From positions 1 through 55,902 of the forward strand of contig NZ_VIRM01000062.1 in NCBI RefSeq assembly GCF_006874475.1: 55,902 nucleotides of DNA. Reading direction: 5' to 3'. Within the stretch, counting starts at the first letter, position 1. The number at the start of each line of letters is the position of its first letter. The notes beneath the pieces were generated by a model. It had not been told where the DNA came from. It saw only the letters and a list, made by a program, of their open reading frames with translations, and did no database searches. The position numbers and the translations under genes are program-made. This document shows, in pieces, positions 33,112 to 40,796 of this stretch. The DNA comes from Microbispora hainanensis (GTDB lineage Bacteria; Actinomycetota; Actinomycetes; Streptosporangiales; Streptosporangiaceae).

Positions 33112-33305
33112 CGGACCTGCCCAAGATCAGCGCTCCGGCAACGCGGGCGCTCGCGAGCGCCGGCTACACCGACCTGGAGAACCTCGCGCAGGCGACGGAG
33201 GCCGAGCTCCTCGCCCTGCACGGCATGGGACCGAAGGCGATGTCCGTGCTCCGCCTGGCCCTGGAGGAGCACGGCCTGTCCTTCCGCGATCAGCCGACCG
33301 CATAG
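33108..33305 (+). CDS. Small helix-hairpin-helix protein
   Basis: A 65-residue protein: ISAPATRALASAGYTDLENL, AQATEAELLALHGMGPKAMS, VLRLALEEHGLSF. The HGMGPKA turn and surrounding helices match the helix-hairpin-helix of RNA polymerase alpha C-terminal-type domains and related small DNA-binding proteins. ATG 33108 overlaps the DUF72 stop. Its last 16 bases overlap the convergent methyltransferase gene. Pairing with DUF72 suggests the two act together, perhaps on nucleic acid. Confidence 0.8.
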   Translation: MTDLPKISAPATRALASAGYTDLENLAQATEAELLALHGMGPKAMSVLRLALEEHGLSFRDQPTA

Positions 33306-33976
33306 TAGGAGACCACCGCCGCCTGACCGGTGTAATTAGGGCCCGCGCGGTCGTCGGCGCCGAGATAGGACCAGCGCAGGTCGATCTCCTTGCGGCCACG
33401 GCGGCTCACGCGTCTGTTCCTGGCGTCGTAATCGAGGCCGTTCGCCCGCAGCGCCGCCGTCAGCCGTCGTCCGGCGGGCGCCCCATCCGCGCCCCGTACG
33501 CCCCGTACGCTCCGTACGCTCCGAACGTCGAAGTTGGCGGCGAACAGCCCGTCGTCGGTCAGCCAGGAGGCGGCCCGGGCGATCACGCCCAGCTTGTCAC
33601 CGACATAGTGCAGCCCATGGACGCAGGTGATCAGGTCGAATGCCGCATCGGGGGCCCACGAGGTCACCGACGCCGTGACCAGCCGCAGCCCCGGCGGCCG
33701 GGGCGGCCCGGCGAAGTAGCCGACCAGGTCCACGCCGACGATCTCCGCCCGGTCTCCCAGCGCGTGCGCGGCCTCGAACAGCGCGTTCGCCGTGCCGCAA
33801 CACAGGTCGAGCCACCGGACGACCCGATCGGCGCCGCGCAGGAGGGCGAGGACGTCGACACCGAGTTCGCGCCGGTAGGCCGGCAGCCGGCGCTCGCGGT
33901 TCATGTCGCTGTTGGCCACGATCGAGGACCGCTCCAGCGCGTCGTCGTCCAGGAGCCGGAGATCACGATGGTCCAT
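33290..33976 (-). CDS. Class I SAM-dependent methyltransferase
   Basis: A 228-residue methyltransferase. RWLDLCCGTANALFEAAHAL is the SAM-binding motif I (Asp-x-Cys-Cys-Gly-Thr). IVGVDLVGYF gives the acidic motif II residue, and FDLITCVHGLHYVGDKLG is the later core segment. ATG 33976 (AGGAAACGGGG upstream) is preferred. The frame stays open to 34144, but that extension is the MITE-like element. The substrate is unknown. The CVHGLHY segment is typical of small-molecule or quinone-type methyltransferases. The 3' end overlaps the HhH gene by 16 bp. Confidence 0.85.
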   Translation of the reverse strand: MDHRDLRLLDDDALERSSIVANSDMNRERRLPAYRRELGVDVLALLRGADRVVRWLDLCCGTANALFEAAHALGDRAEIVGVDLVGYFAGPPRPPGLRLVTASVTSWAPDAAFDLITCVHGLHYVGDKLGVIARAASWLTDDGLFAANFDVRSVRSVRGVRGADGAPAGRRLTAALRANGLDYDARNRRVSRRGRKEIDLRWSYLGADDRAGPNYTGQAAVVSYYAVG

Positions 33977-33992
33977 CCCCGTTTCCTGGGTC

Positions 33993-34144
33993 GTGTCTGA
34001 CAAATCATGGCCCTGCTGCGTGTGGCCCAGGCGGCGCCTCGTTGCGTTCTCGTCGTCGCCCATGGCTCCCCTGTTGCCTCCTTCTCGGCCTCGCGATGCA
34101 TCCACCGGTATCCCCGCTCGCGACGGTCGGCATTTGTCAGACAC
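33993..34144. mobile_element. MITE-like element with 13-bp perfect terminal inverted repeats
   Basis: GTGTCTGACAAAT (33993-34005) and its exact complement ATTTGTCAGACAC (34132-34144) bound 152 bp with no transposase. Allowing one indel, the repeats extend outward into GGG at each end, giving GGGAGTGTCTGACAAAT on the right. Terminal repeats of this style occur on IS5-like elements. The CTAG next to the right end is a common IS5-group target, but no clear target duplication is visible. It lies in the divergent promoter gap between the methyltransferase and acyltransferase genes. Confidence 0.7.
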
Positions 34145-34218
34145 TCCCTAGCATCCCCGCGGAGTTGGTGCGCCAGGTGGTGTGCTGCCGACGGTGTATT
34201 TCGCCTAAAGTCACCTGA

Positions 34219-35442
34219 ATGGCAGCAAACCCCTCTCGGCTGGCGTGGCTGGACGCCTTACGCGGGATCGCCGCTCCGGCCGTGGCGCTGCACCACTCGG
34301 CCTGGACCTTCATTCCCGCCGTGTGGGCGGAGGTGGACCGCCGGGTCGACGTCGGCACCTGGGGCGTCTTCGTGTTCTTCCTGGTCAGCGGATACATCAT
34401 CCCGGCCTCGCTCGAACGGCGGGGCGACCTGCGGGCCTTCTGGACCGGCCGGGCCTTCCGGCTCGTCCCGCTGCTGCTCGCCGCCCTCGCCCTCGCGCTG
34501 CTCCTCGCGTACGCCGGGGTGTTCGAGACCTCGCCCGGCCTCGACAACCGGCCGCCGCCGCTCGTCGCGCTGGCGAACCTCACGATGCTGCAGGAACTCC
34601 TCGGCGTCCCCTCGGTGATCAACGTGATGTGGACGCTCTCCTACGAGATGGCGTTCTACCTGATGACGGCGGGGCTGTTCGCCGTACGGCAGGCGCACAG
34701 GTCGGCGCCGATCGCCGTGGTCCTGGCGGTGGCGGCCGTGCCGCTCGGACTGCTCATGCCCGGCGCGACGATCAACGGCGGCGCCGACCTGGTCGCCGCG
34801 CTCATGGGCGTCGCGGTGATCCTGGTCATCGTCGTGACCGTGACCGCGAACGGCCGCCTCAGGACGGCGGCGGCGCTGATCGGCGGCCTGCTCGGCCTGG
34901 CGCTGGTGATCCTCGGCAGCCGGATCGGGGCGGGGCAGGGCCTGGTCATCGCGGCGACGATGTTCGCCGGGACCGCCGTGTGGCGCGCCGAGCAGGGCAC
35001 GCTCCGGCCGGCCTGGGCCGTCGCCGCGCTGCTGACCGTCATCGTGAGCGGCGTCCTGGTGGCCGGCGAGCCCGCCTGGGCCGCGGCGGTGCTGCTGGCG
35101 GTGGGCGTCTTCGCGCTCGCGTTCCGGTTGCGGCACCGGCCGTTCCCCCGGTGGCTCGCCCACCTCGGAGTGATCAGCTTCTCCCTCTATCTGCTGCATC
35201 CGCTCCTGCTGCGGGTCGTCCCGAACCTCCCGGTGTTCTTCCTCGTCCTGCTGGTGCTCGGCCACGTGGCGTACCGGTTCGTTGAGGCCCCGGGCCAGGG
35301 CCTCGGGCGCCGCCTGAACAGGAAGACCCACGCCGCCGGGCCCGAAGCCGTGAGGGGTGAGCGTGAGCCCCGTCACGGCTCCGCAGTCCCGGTCAGGCGG
35401 CGTCCGCGAGCCCGTCCAGGCGGGCCATCTCCTCGTCCGTGA
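34219..35442 (+). CDS. Acyltransferase-3 family membrane protein (OafA-like)
   Basis: A 407-residue integral membrane acyltransferase with about ten hydrophobic helices. Family marks: the N-terminal RLAWLDALRGIAAPAVALHH with the catalytic-type His, GVFVFFLVSGYII, and the SYEMAFYL segment. These enzymes O-acylate surface polysaccharides, lipids or natural products. The last ~45 residues after FVEAPGQGLGRRL are Arg/Pro-rich and read through the end of the convergent aldo/keto reductase gene (50-bp overlap). This suggests the original stop was lost. Its promoter gap holds the MITE-like element. Confidence 0.88.
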   Translation: MAANPSRLAWLDALRGIAAPAVALHHSAWTFIPAVWAEVDRRVDVGTWGVFVFFLVSGYIIPASLERRGDLRAFWTGRAFRLVPLLLAALALALLLAYAGVFETSPGLDNRPPPLVALANLTMLQELLGVPSVINVMWTLSYEMAFYLMTAGLFAVRQAHRSAPIAVVLAVAAVPLGLLMPGATINGGADLVAALMGVAVILVIVVTVTANGRLRTAAALIGGLLGLALVILGSRIGAGQGLVIAATMFAGTAVWRAEQGTLRPAWAVAALLTVIVSGVLVAGEPAWAAAVLLAVGVFALAFRLRHRPFPRWLAHLGVISFSLYLLHPLLLRVVPNLPVFFLVLLVLGHVAYRFVEAPGQGLGRRLNRKTHAAGPEAVRGEREPRHGSAVPVRRRPRARPGGPSPRP

Positions 35443-36289
35443 GACGCAGCGTGGCGGCGGCGACGTTCTCTGCCAGGTGATCGGGGTTGCCGGTGCCCGG
35501 GATGGCCAGCACGTGCGGCCCCTGCTGGAGCGTCCAGGCCAGCCGCACCTGCGCGGGGGTCGCGCCGTGCGCGCGGGCGACGGCCAGCACCTCCTCCTGC
35601 TCCGTGCCGCTCGTCCCCGCCTCGCGGCCGTCGCCCGCGATCGCGTAGAACGGCACGAAAGCGATGCCCTGCTCGCCGCAGGTGCGCAGTTGCCCCCGGC
35701 TGCGCGTGGCGCCGATGCCGTACCGGTTCTGCACGCTCACCACCGGCGCGATCGCCTGGGCCTGCGCGAGATGCCCGGGCCTGACGTTGGAGATCCCGAG
35801 GTGCCGGATGAGACCGGCCTCGCGCAGTTCGGCGAGCGCCCCGAAGTGCTCGGCGATCGAGTCGAGCCCCGGCTGGCGCAGGTAGACCAGGTCGAGGTGG
35901 TCACGGCCGAGCTGGCGCAGGTTCTCCTCGACCTGGCCGCGCAGCTGGTCGGGCCGGGCGAACGGCAGCCACTCGCCGGACGGGTCCCGCCCCGGGCCCA
36001 CCTTGGTCGCGATGATCAGGTCGTCCGGATACGGCGCGAGCGCCTGGTTGATCAGCTCGTTGGCCGAGCGCAGCCGCGAGAAGTAGAACGCCGCCGTGTC
36101 GATGTGGTTCACACCGAGATCGACGGCGCGCCGCAGCACCGCGATCGACCGCTCGCGGTTGCTCGGCGTGCCGAGGTCGAAGGCGGCGCTGCCCGTCAGG
36201 CGCATCGCTCCGAACCCCATCCGGTTGACCGTGAGGTCGCCGAGCCGCCAGGTCCCCGCGTCCGACGCGCTGATCGTGTCCGTGTTCAT
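35393..36289 (-). CDS. Aldo/keto reductase
   Basis: A 298-residue NADPH-dependent aldo/keto reductase. VNRMGFGAMRL is the first strand, NHIDTAAFYFS holds the catalytic Asp and the Tyr-like position, LIIATKVG holds the Lys, and HLGISNVRPGHL and VLAIPGTGNPDHLAENVAAA are cofactor-binding segments. The His usually found after the catalytic Lys is not in its standard context (LVYLRQPG instead of LVYLH). Adjacent to and co-directional with the truncated TetR gene, 16 bp apart, the classic regulator-reductase pair. Confidence 0.9.
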   Translation of the reverse strand: MNTDTISASDAGTWRLGDLTVNRMGFGAMRLTGSAAFDLGTPSNRERSIAVLRRAVDLGVNHIDTAAFYFSRLRSANELINQALAPYPDDLIIATKVGPGRDPSGEWLPFARPDQLRGQVEENLRQLGRDHLDLVYLRQPGLDSIAEHFGALAELREAGLIRHLGISNVRPGHLAQAQAIAPVVSVQNRYGIGATRSRGQLRTCGEQGIAFVPFYAIAGDGREAGTSGTEQEEVLAVARAHGATPAQVRLAWTLQQGPHVLAIPGTGNPDHLAENVAAATLRLTDEEMARLDGLADAA

Positions 36290-36305
36290 CGTTTCATCAT
36301 GCCCG

Positions 36306-36959
36306 TTAAAGACCCATGCCGTCGGCGAGGGCGTCCATGACGGCGTCGAGGAGGGCGGCCCCGCTGTGCCCCGTGCCGGCCAACTGCCCCTGGACTTCCA
36401 GGCCGACCACGCCCTGGAGCTGGGCCCAGGCCATCACGGTGCCGGTGAGCGCGGTCGCCGCATCCCCCGGGGGGGCGAACGCACGCACCCACTCGGCGAC
36501 CGCCGGGGTCTCCTCCAGCCATTTCCGCATCTGCTCTCGCAGCGGTTCCGCTCCCGGCCGGCAGCGTCCCCCGGCGAACACCGGCAGGAAGGGCCCGAGC
36601 ACGTTCCGGGCCCGCAGCACGCTCTCGGGGGGCGCCTGGTAGCCGGGCGAGGGCGTGCCGGCCAGCAGCTGGAACAGGCGCGGATTGGCCACGGCCCATG
36701 CGCGGAAAGCCCCGGCCAGCGCGTGCAGCCGCTCCCGGGGCGCGCCCTGCCCGACGGCGGCCCGTACGGCCGCGGCGACGTCGTCGAAGCTCTCCAGGAT
36801 CAGCTCGGTGAGCAGGTCGTCGCGGCTGCGGAAGTACTTGTACAGCGCCGGTCCCGTCACGCCGAGCTGTTTCGCCACCGCGTTCAGGCTCAGCGCCGGA
36901 TGTCCGTTGCCGTACGGCAAAAAGGGCCGGACTCCCGGGGAAGAGGAAGTCCGGCCCAA
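36306..36959 (-). pseudogene. 5'-truncated TetR/AcrR-family regulator
   Basis: The frame gives a good TetR protein from HPALSLNAVAKQLGVTGPAL (helices 2-3 of the DNA-binding domain) through the C-terminal ligand domain. Helix 1 is missing, however. The first ~22 residues (TSSSPGVRPFLPYGNG-like) are the translation of the terminator belonging to the upstream gene (36919-36957). Only a TTG 'start' inside that hairpin is available. A deletion evidently fused the terminator to the middle of the DNA-binding domain and removed promoter, start and helix 1. The regulator is most likely non-functional. Confidence 0.65.
36919..36957 (-). terminator. Intrinsic terminator of the small secreted-protein gene
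   Basis: AGTCCGGCCC (36948-36957) and GGGCCGGACT (36924-36933) form a perfect 10-bp stem with a 14-base loop. On the minus strand it is followed by five T (36919-36923). It is 41 bp after the stop at 36998 and sits inside the open frame of the truncated TetR gene. Confidence 0.85.
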
Positions 36960-36997
36960 CGTGGAGTGGTGCCGGCCGACCCGGCGGTTTCAGTCGC

Positions 36998-37522
36998 TCA
37001 GGGGGTGTAGATCTCCTGCACCTTCACGATCGCGCCGCGATAGACGGTGATGAGCGCCGGACGATGCGTGTGCTTCATCCGGGAGATCAGCTCACTCCGG
37101 GAGCACCGCTTCGCCCCCAGGCCGCCGCTCTTCACCGTCACCGTGGTGCCCTTGCACCCGGTGGCGCTGTAGAACACCACGTTCTTGGCGACACGAGAGG
37201 CGTAGGCCCTCACGTCACCCTCGGGCGGGCCCTCGAAGTGCCCCTCCGTGTGGCCGGTCTTGTCCTTCGCCCACCTGATCGGCTCATATTCCGCCACCCC
37301 GGACCGGTAATACGTGACCCAGCCCCGCAGGATGCCGTCGTGCCGGGGCGAAATGTGCTTCGTGAAGTCATGGCGCGGGTCGGTCTGGAACGACGTGCCG
37401 TAGGGCTTGGGCGCGGCGAACTTCGGCATGGCGGCGGCGCCGGCCGGGAGTGCCGCGGCGCAGATCAACGCGGCCGCCGCGGCGGCGGGAAGGACAAAGC
37501 GGAGCGAGAGGGCATGCTTCAT
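36998..37522 (-). CDS. Small secreted protein of unknown function
   Basis: A 174-residue exported protein starting at ATG 37522, with a clear signal peptide (KHALSLRFVLPAAAAAALIC, cleavage near PAGAAA). The mature part has about 145 residues and two Cys (SATGCKGTT and AKRCSRSEL) that could form a disulfide. It is otherwise rich in polar and aromatic residues (GWVTYYRSGVAEYEPIRW). I recognise no family. It may bind the envelope or an external ligand; this is inference from size and export only. Its own terminator follows. Confidence 0.65.
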   Translation of the reverse strand: MKHALSLRFVLPAAAAAALICAAALPAGAAAMPKFAAPKPYGTSFQTDPRHDFTKHISPRHDGILRGWVTYYRSGVAEYEPIRWAKDKTGHTEGHFEGPPEGDVRAYASRVAKNVVFYSATGCKGTTVTVKSGGLGAKRCSRSELISRMKHTHRPALITVYRGAIVKVQEIYTP

Positions 37523-37656
37523 GCCCTGTTGGAGTCCGGATTCGGCGGAAAGGTTCGTGCGATCTGCCGGATTTCCGTACGCGCCCACGTGAGAACCAAG
37601 CGACGGCGCTCGCCGGTCGTCCCGGGGCGTGAAGCGGTGCGAGCCTACGCCCCCGC

Positions 37657-37725
37657 CTGAACAGGCTCTGTCTGAACGGGCTCCGTCTGAACGGGCTCAA
37701 CCGGCCATGCCTGAGCGGGCTCCGC
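37657..37725. repeat. Tandem repeat, CTGAACGGGCTCCGT unit
   Basis: Three or four imperfect copies of a 15-bp unit with TGA near each start, interrupted by CAACCGGCCATGC, lie between the small secreted-protein and tatA genes. No plus-strand gene ends here, unlike the similar arrays at 16558, 40331 and 41262. Confidence 0.8.
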
Positions 37726-37758
37726 CGCCGGGCATGGCCGCCGGGCGCGGGAGACGCC

Positions 37759-38046
37759 TCAGCGGGCCTCGGGCTCGTCTCGCCGCGCGGCTTCCGCAGC
37801 GGCCCTGAGCCGGGCGTTCTCCTCTTCGAGCGCGCGCAGCCGTTCCTCGGCGTCCGGAACGGCGGGTGCCGTACGAGCCTGGGTGACGGGGATGTCGTCC
37901 TCGTCGCCGAGCCTGCTGGTCTCCTTCTTGAAGATCCGCAGCGACTGCCCGAGGGCCTTCGCGGTGTCCGGCAGCTTCTTCGCACCGAAGAGCAGCACGA
38001 GCACCACCAACACGATCATCCAGTGAACAGGGCTCAGCGACCCCAT
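37759..38046 (-). CDS. tatA: Sec-independent translocase subunit TatA
   Basis: A 95-residue TatA/E protein. A short N-out segment leads to the membrane helix SPVHWMIVLVVLVLLFGAKK, followed by the family signature FGAKKLPDTAKALGQSLRIF and an acidic amphipathic tail ending in a coiled-coil-like stretch. ATG 38046 has GAGGAG upstream. TatA oligomers form the pore that passes folded twin-arginine substrates. No tatC lies nearby, so it is an isolated copy, perhaps serving the secreted hydrolases around it. Confidence 0.93.
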   Translation of the reverse strand: MGSLSPVHWMIVLVVLVLLFGAKKLPDTAKALGQSLRIFKKETSRLGDEDDIPVTQARTAPAVPDAEERLRALEEENARLRAAAEAARRDEPEAR

Positions 38047-38219
38047 GGCTCTCCTCTGGTCGTCGTTTTGCCTGCTCACAGGCTATGCCATCGGGTGAGA
38101 GGCAGGCGGCGCGGGCGTCCGGCGAGGCGGCGGACCGCTCGAAGGGCGGGGGCGCCGGCGTCGTCAGGCCGTCCGGCGGACCACGGCCGCCGGCCGGTCA
38201 CTCGCCGGGCCGGGCGCGA

Positions 38220-38230
38220 TGAAACTTTCG
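38220..38230. promoter_or_regulatory. TGAAACTTTCG element upstream of the CE15 gene
   Basis: It differs at one base from the CGAAACTTTCG element of Streptomyces xylanase promoters, and its core matches the minus-strand reading of the site at 17113-17123. It lies in the 404-bp gap (38047-38450) between tatA and the CE15 leader ORF. That gap also holds a CGGACC/GGTCCG hairpin (38403-38421) and no other supported gene. It is about 230 bp upstream of the leader ORF. Confidence 0.45.
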
Positions 38231-38450
38231 TCTCTGTTTCGGAAAAGTCGGCCCGATAGTAGCGGTAATAACTGCGCGAACAGCGCACTCATCCTCCCCC
38301 TGGAGAGGGCTGAAACCCCTTCCGATTTGGGCCTTGCAGGGGCTGCAACATTTCGGTGATGCTTCGAAAAAATTCAGCCCGCGCGCGTGTCGGCGGTTCT
38401 TGCGGACCGGTGACAGGTCCGGGAATCCCCAGAAGGAAGGACGCACTGTC

Positions 38451-38555
38451 GTGAAAGGCCTCATGGAGCTCGACATGGTCCCGGCAGCAGCAGTGGCACC
38501 GGCTGCTGCAGTCTCGATCGATGCCGGCCGGCCCTCCCGCGGGGGCAGCCGATGA
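38451..38555 (+). CDS. 34-residue leader ORF coupled to the CE15 gene
   Basis: GTG 38451 with an AAGGAAGG ribosome site opens a 34-codon frame (KGLMELDMVPAAAVAPAAAV, then SIDAGRPSRGGSR). Its TGA overlaps the CE15 ATG (ATGA at 38552-38555). The CE15 start has only a weak ribosome site (GGGGGC), so translation is probably coupled through this leader. The peptide is hydrophobic and Ala-rich, with no known match. It could be an attenuation-type regulator or just a coupling device. Confidence 0.55.
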   Translation: MKGLMELDMVPAAAVAPAAAVSIDAGRPSRGGSR

Positions 38556-40333
38556 TCGGCGACATCTTCTCCGGCGGCAGGAGCCGCGCCCTGTTCTCCG
38601 GCGGCACGGGCGTGCGCCGCGGGCTCGTCGTGGCCGCCGTCGCCGCGCTTTCGCTGGGTCTCGCGGTGGTCGAGATCCCCGGTGGCAACGCCGGTGTGGG
38701 CGCGCTCGCTCCCTGGACGGCGCAGGCGGCCAATGCCGCCGCCGGCGTCGAGGACGAGGGTGCCGACTGCCCGGTGCCCGACCTGGGGCAGTTGACGTCG
38801 AACTCCCGGCTTCCCGATCCGTTCAAGAAGATCAACGGGCAGCGCATCACGTCCAAGTCCGACTGGCGGTGCCGCCGCGAGGAGATCAAGAAGCAGGCCG
38901 AGCGCTACATCTACGGTGAGAAGCCCGGCAAGCCGGCCGGCGTCACGGGCACGGTCTCGCGGACCGGCATCACCGTGAACGTGTCCGCCAACGGCAGGAG
39001 CTCCAGCTTCTCCGCGTCGGTGGACGCACCGAGCGGCAACGGGCCGTTCCCGGCCGTCATCGTGTACGGCGGATTCGGCGCGGACACCGCCACCATCAAG
39101 GCGAGTGGCGCCGCGGTCATCAGCTACGACCCGTTCTCGGTCGGCAGGGAAGGCACGCCGCGCAACAACAAGCAGGGCGCCTTCTACAGCATCTACGGCT
39201 CCTCCAGCAGCACCGGCCTGCTCGCCGCCTGGGCCTGGGGCGTCAGCCGCATCATCGACGTCATCGAGCAGTCGGGCGGGAGCATCCTCAAGGCGGACGC
39301 GACGGGCGTCACCGGGTGCTCGCGCTACGGCAAGGGCGCCTTCGTGGCCGGCGTGTTCGACCAGCGCATCGCGCTGACGATGCCGATCGAGTCGGGCAGC
39401 GCCGGTGTTCCCATCCTGCGCGGCATCGCCCAGGAGAGCGGTGCGCAGCCGCTGAGCAGCGCCTACTCCGAGCAGCCGTGGCTGGGTGACGCGTTCAGCT
39501 CCTTCACCGGCAACCCGAACCAGCTCCCGGTCGACACGCACGAGATGGTGGGCATGATCGCTCCGCGTGGCCTGTTCATCATGGAGAACCCGCACGTCGA
39601 CTGGCTGGGCGCCCAGTCGGGCAGCGTGGCCGCGCTGGCCGGCGCCGAGATCTACAAGGCGCTCGGCGCGGGTGACAACATCAGCTACTGGTCCGACGTC
39701 CAGGACGGCACCCACTGCGCCAGCCGCTCCGAGTGGCGGACGCCGCTGCAGCAGAACATCCAGAAGTTCCTGCTGAAGACGGGCAACACCCCCGGTGTGT
39801 TCCGGATCTCCTCCAGGAAGTCCGGCAACCTGTCGCAGTGGAAGGACTGGACGACCCCGACCCTGTCGGACTCCAACCCGTCTCCCAGCCCCAGCCCCAG
39901 TCCCAGTCCCAGCCCCAGCCCCAGTCCCAGTCCCAGTCCCAGCCCAAGCCGCTCGCCCAGCCCCAGCCCGTCCCCGAGTGGGAACACCAGCCCGAGCCCG
40001 TCTCCCAGCCCGAGCCCCTCGCCGTCCGGCGGAGTGAGCGGCGCGTGCTCGGCGACGATCCGCGTGGTCAACTCCTGGTCCGGCGGCTGGCAGGGCGAGG
40101 TCACGGTGCGTGCGGGGAATTCGTCGATCAACGGCTGGACCGTGAACTGGACCTGGCCGGATTCGCAGAGCATCACCCAGATCTGGGGAGGCGTACACTC
40201 GGGCTCCGGCTCGGACGTGACGGTGCGCAACGAGTCGTGGAACGGCTCGGTCGCGGCCAATGGGAGCACGACCTTCGGCTTCCTCGCCGGAGGGACCTCG
40301 GCCACCCCGTCGGCCACCTGCACCAGCCCGTGA
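38552..40333 (+). CDS. Secreted CE15 glucuronoyl esterase with CBM2
   Basis: A 593-residue secreted carbohydrate esterase family 15 enzyme. A signal region (residues 1-60) with an unusually long Gly/Arg-rich n-region precedes the alpha/beta hydrolase (~65-445). The triad is Ser257 in GCSRYGKGA (family signature), Glu280 in PIESGSAG and His388 in DGTHCASRSEW. A Pro/Ser linker made of tandem SPSP units (~450-490) leads to a CBM2 (~493-593; GACSATIRVVNSWSGGWQGE ... TCTSP). It cleaves ester bonds between lignin alcohols and 4-O-methylglucuronic acid on xylan, freeing xylan from lignin. Translation is coupled to the leader ORF. Confidence 0.92.
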   Translation: MIGDIFSGGRSRALFSGGTGVRRGLVVAAVAALSLGLAVVEIPGGNAGVGALAPWTAQAANAAAGVEDEGADCPVPDLGQLTSNSRLPDPFKKINGQRITSKSDWRCRREEIKKQAERYIYGEKPGKPAGVTGTVSRTGITVNVSANGRSSSFSASVDAPSGNGPFPAVIVYGGFGADTATIKASGAAVISYDPFSVGREGTPRNNKQGAFYSIYGSSSSTGLLAAWAWGVSRIIDVIEQSGGSILKADATGVTGCSRYGKGAFVAGVFDQRIALTMPIESGSAGVPILRGIAQESGAQPLSSAYSEQPWLGDAFSSFTGNPNQLPVDTHEMVGMIAPRGLFIMENPHVDWLGAQSGSVAALAGAEIYKALGAGDNISYWSDVQDGTHCASRSEWRTPLQQNIQKFLLKTGNTPGVFRISSRKSGNLSQWKDWTTPTLSDSNPSPSPSPSPSPSPSPSPSPSPSPSRSPSPSPSPSGNTSPSPSPSPSPSPSGGVSGACSATIRVVNSWSGGWQGEVTVRAGNSSINGWTVNWTWPDSQSITQIWGGVHSGSGSDVTVRNESWNGSVAANGSTTFGFLAGGTSATPSATCTSP

Positions 40334-40395
40334 TCCACGGCTGATCCACGGGTGATCCGACGTCCGATCCGACGTCCGATCCGACGTCCGATCGC
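40331..40395. repeat. Tandem repeats beginning at the CE15 stop codon
   Basis: TGATCCACGGC, TGATCCACGGG, then three 13-bp units close to CGATCCGACGTCC follow one another directly. The first TGA is the CE15 stop codon (40331-40333). Confidence 0.85.
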
Positions 40396-40419
40396 ACGTT
40401 CGGCCGGACGCTGACGATC

Positions 40420-40449
40420 GGGGCCCGCGGCGACCACGCCGCGGGCCCC
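40420..40449 (+). terminator. Hairpin terminator downstream of the CE15 gene
   Basis: GGGGCCCGCGGC (40420-40431) and GCCGCGGGCCCC (40438-40449) form a perfect 12-bp stem with a GACCAC loop. No T-run follows, only TCTGCGTG. Confidence 0.65.
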
Positions 40450-40482
40450 TCTGCGTGTCCGCGGCGGGGCTCGGCCTCCGTC

Positions 40483-40552
40483 AGCGCTCGAAGATCAGCG
40501 CTCGAAGATCAGTGCCCGAAGATCAATGCGCGGAGATCAGTGCCCGAAGAGC
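40483..40552. repeat. Tandem repeat spanning the stop of the small membrane gene
   Basis: On the minus strand, five copies of a 14-bp unit close to TGATCTTCGAGCGC run downstream from the stop codon of the gene ending at 40537. Every unit starts with TGA. Confidence 0.85.
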
Positions 40553-40716
40553 ATGACGACGGCGACGATGACGAAATGGATGAGCACCGTGAGCGCCAGG
40601 ACGCTGGCGAATATCCACTTGGCGGGGCCGTGCTCGAAGTGCTTGCTGTCCTTCATCGGCGGCCGCTTGGCGACGCGGTCGGCGATGCGCTCTTCGAGAC
40701 TCTTCCTACGAGCCAT
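40537..40716 (-). CDS. 59-residue single-helix membrane protein
   Basis: Reading from ATG 40716 (AGGAAG upstream): ARRKSLEERIADRVAKRPPM, DSKHFEHGPAKW, then a membrane helix IFASVLALTVLIHFVIVAVV ending MLFGH. The N-terminal half is basic and amphipathic. I recognise no family. It is divergent from the OhrR-type regulator and shares its double-palindrome operator, so it is likely under the same control, where an Ohr peroxidase would be expected. Its stop lies inside a tandem repeat. Confidence 0.65.
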   Translation of the reverse strand: MARRKSLEERIADRVAKRPPMKDSKHFEHGPAKWIFASVLALTVLIHFVIVAVVMLFGH

Positions 40717-40742
40717 GACACTTCCTGTGTTCTCGGCGATGC

Positions 40743-40769
40743 TTAGTGCACTAACAGTTAGTGTACTAA
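40743..40769. promoter_or_regulatory. Double palindromic operator of the OhrR-type regulator
   Basis: TTAGTGCACTAA (40743-40754, a perfect palindrome) and TTAGTGTACTAA (40758-40769) are separated by CAG, with centres 15 bp apart. They sit between the divergent 59-residue protein gene and the regulator gene, which is classic for a MarR/OhrR autoregulated site. Confidence 0.85.
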
Positions 40770-40796
40770 TGGCCTAGCATGGCCATGGAGGTGCAC

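Noticed and set aside
38231..38450. Riboswitch (c-di-AMP type) upstream of CE15
   Set aside because: A hairpin and some G/C-rich pairing exist, but the conserved bases of the known class are not present.
38198..40198. 666-codon minus frame opposite CE15
   Set aside because: Shadow of a strongly supported enzyme whose catalytic triad is intact in the plus frame.
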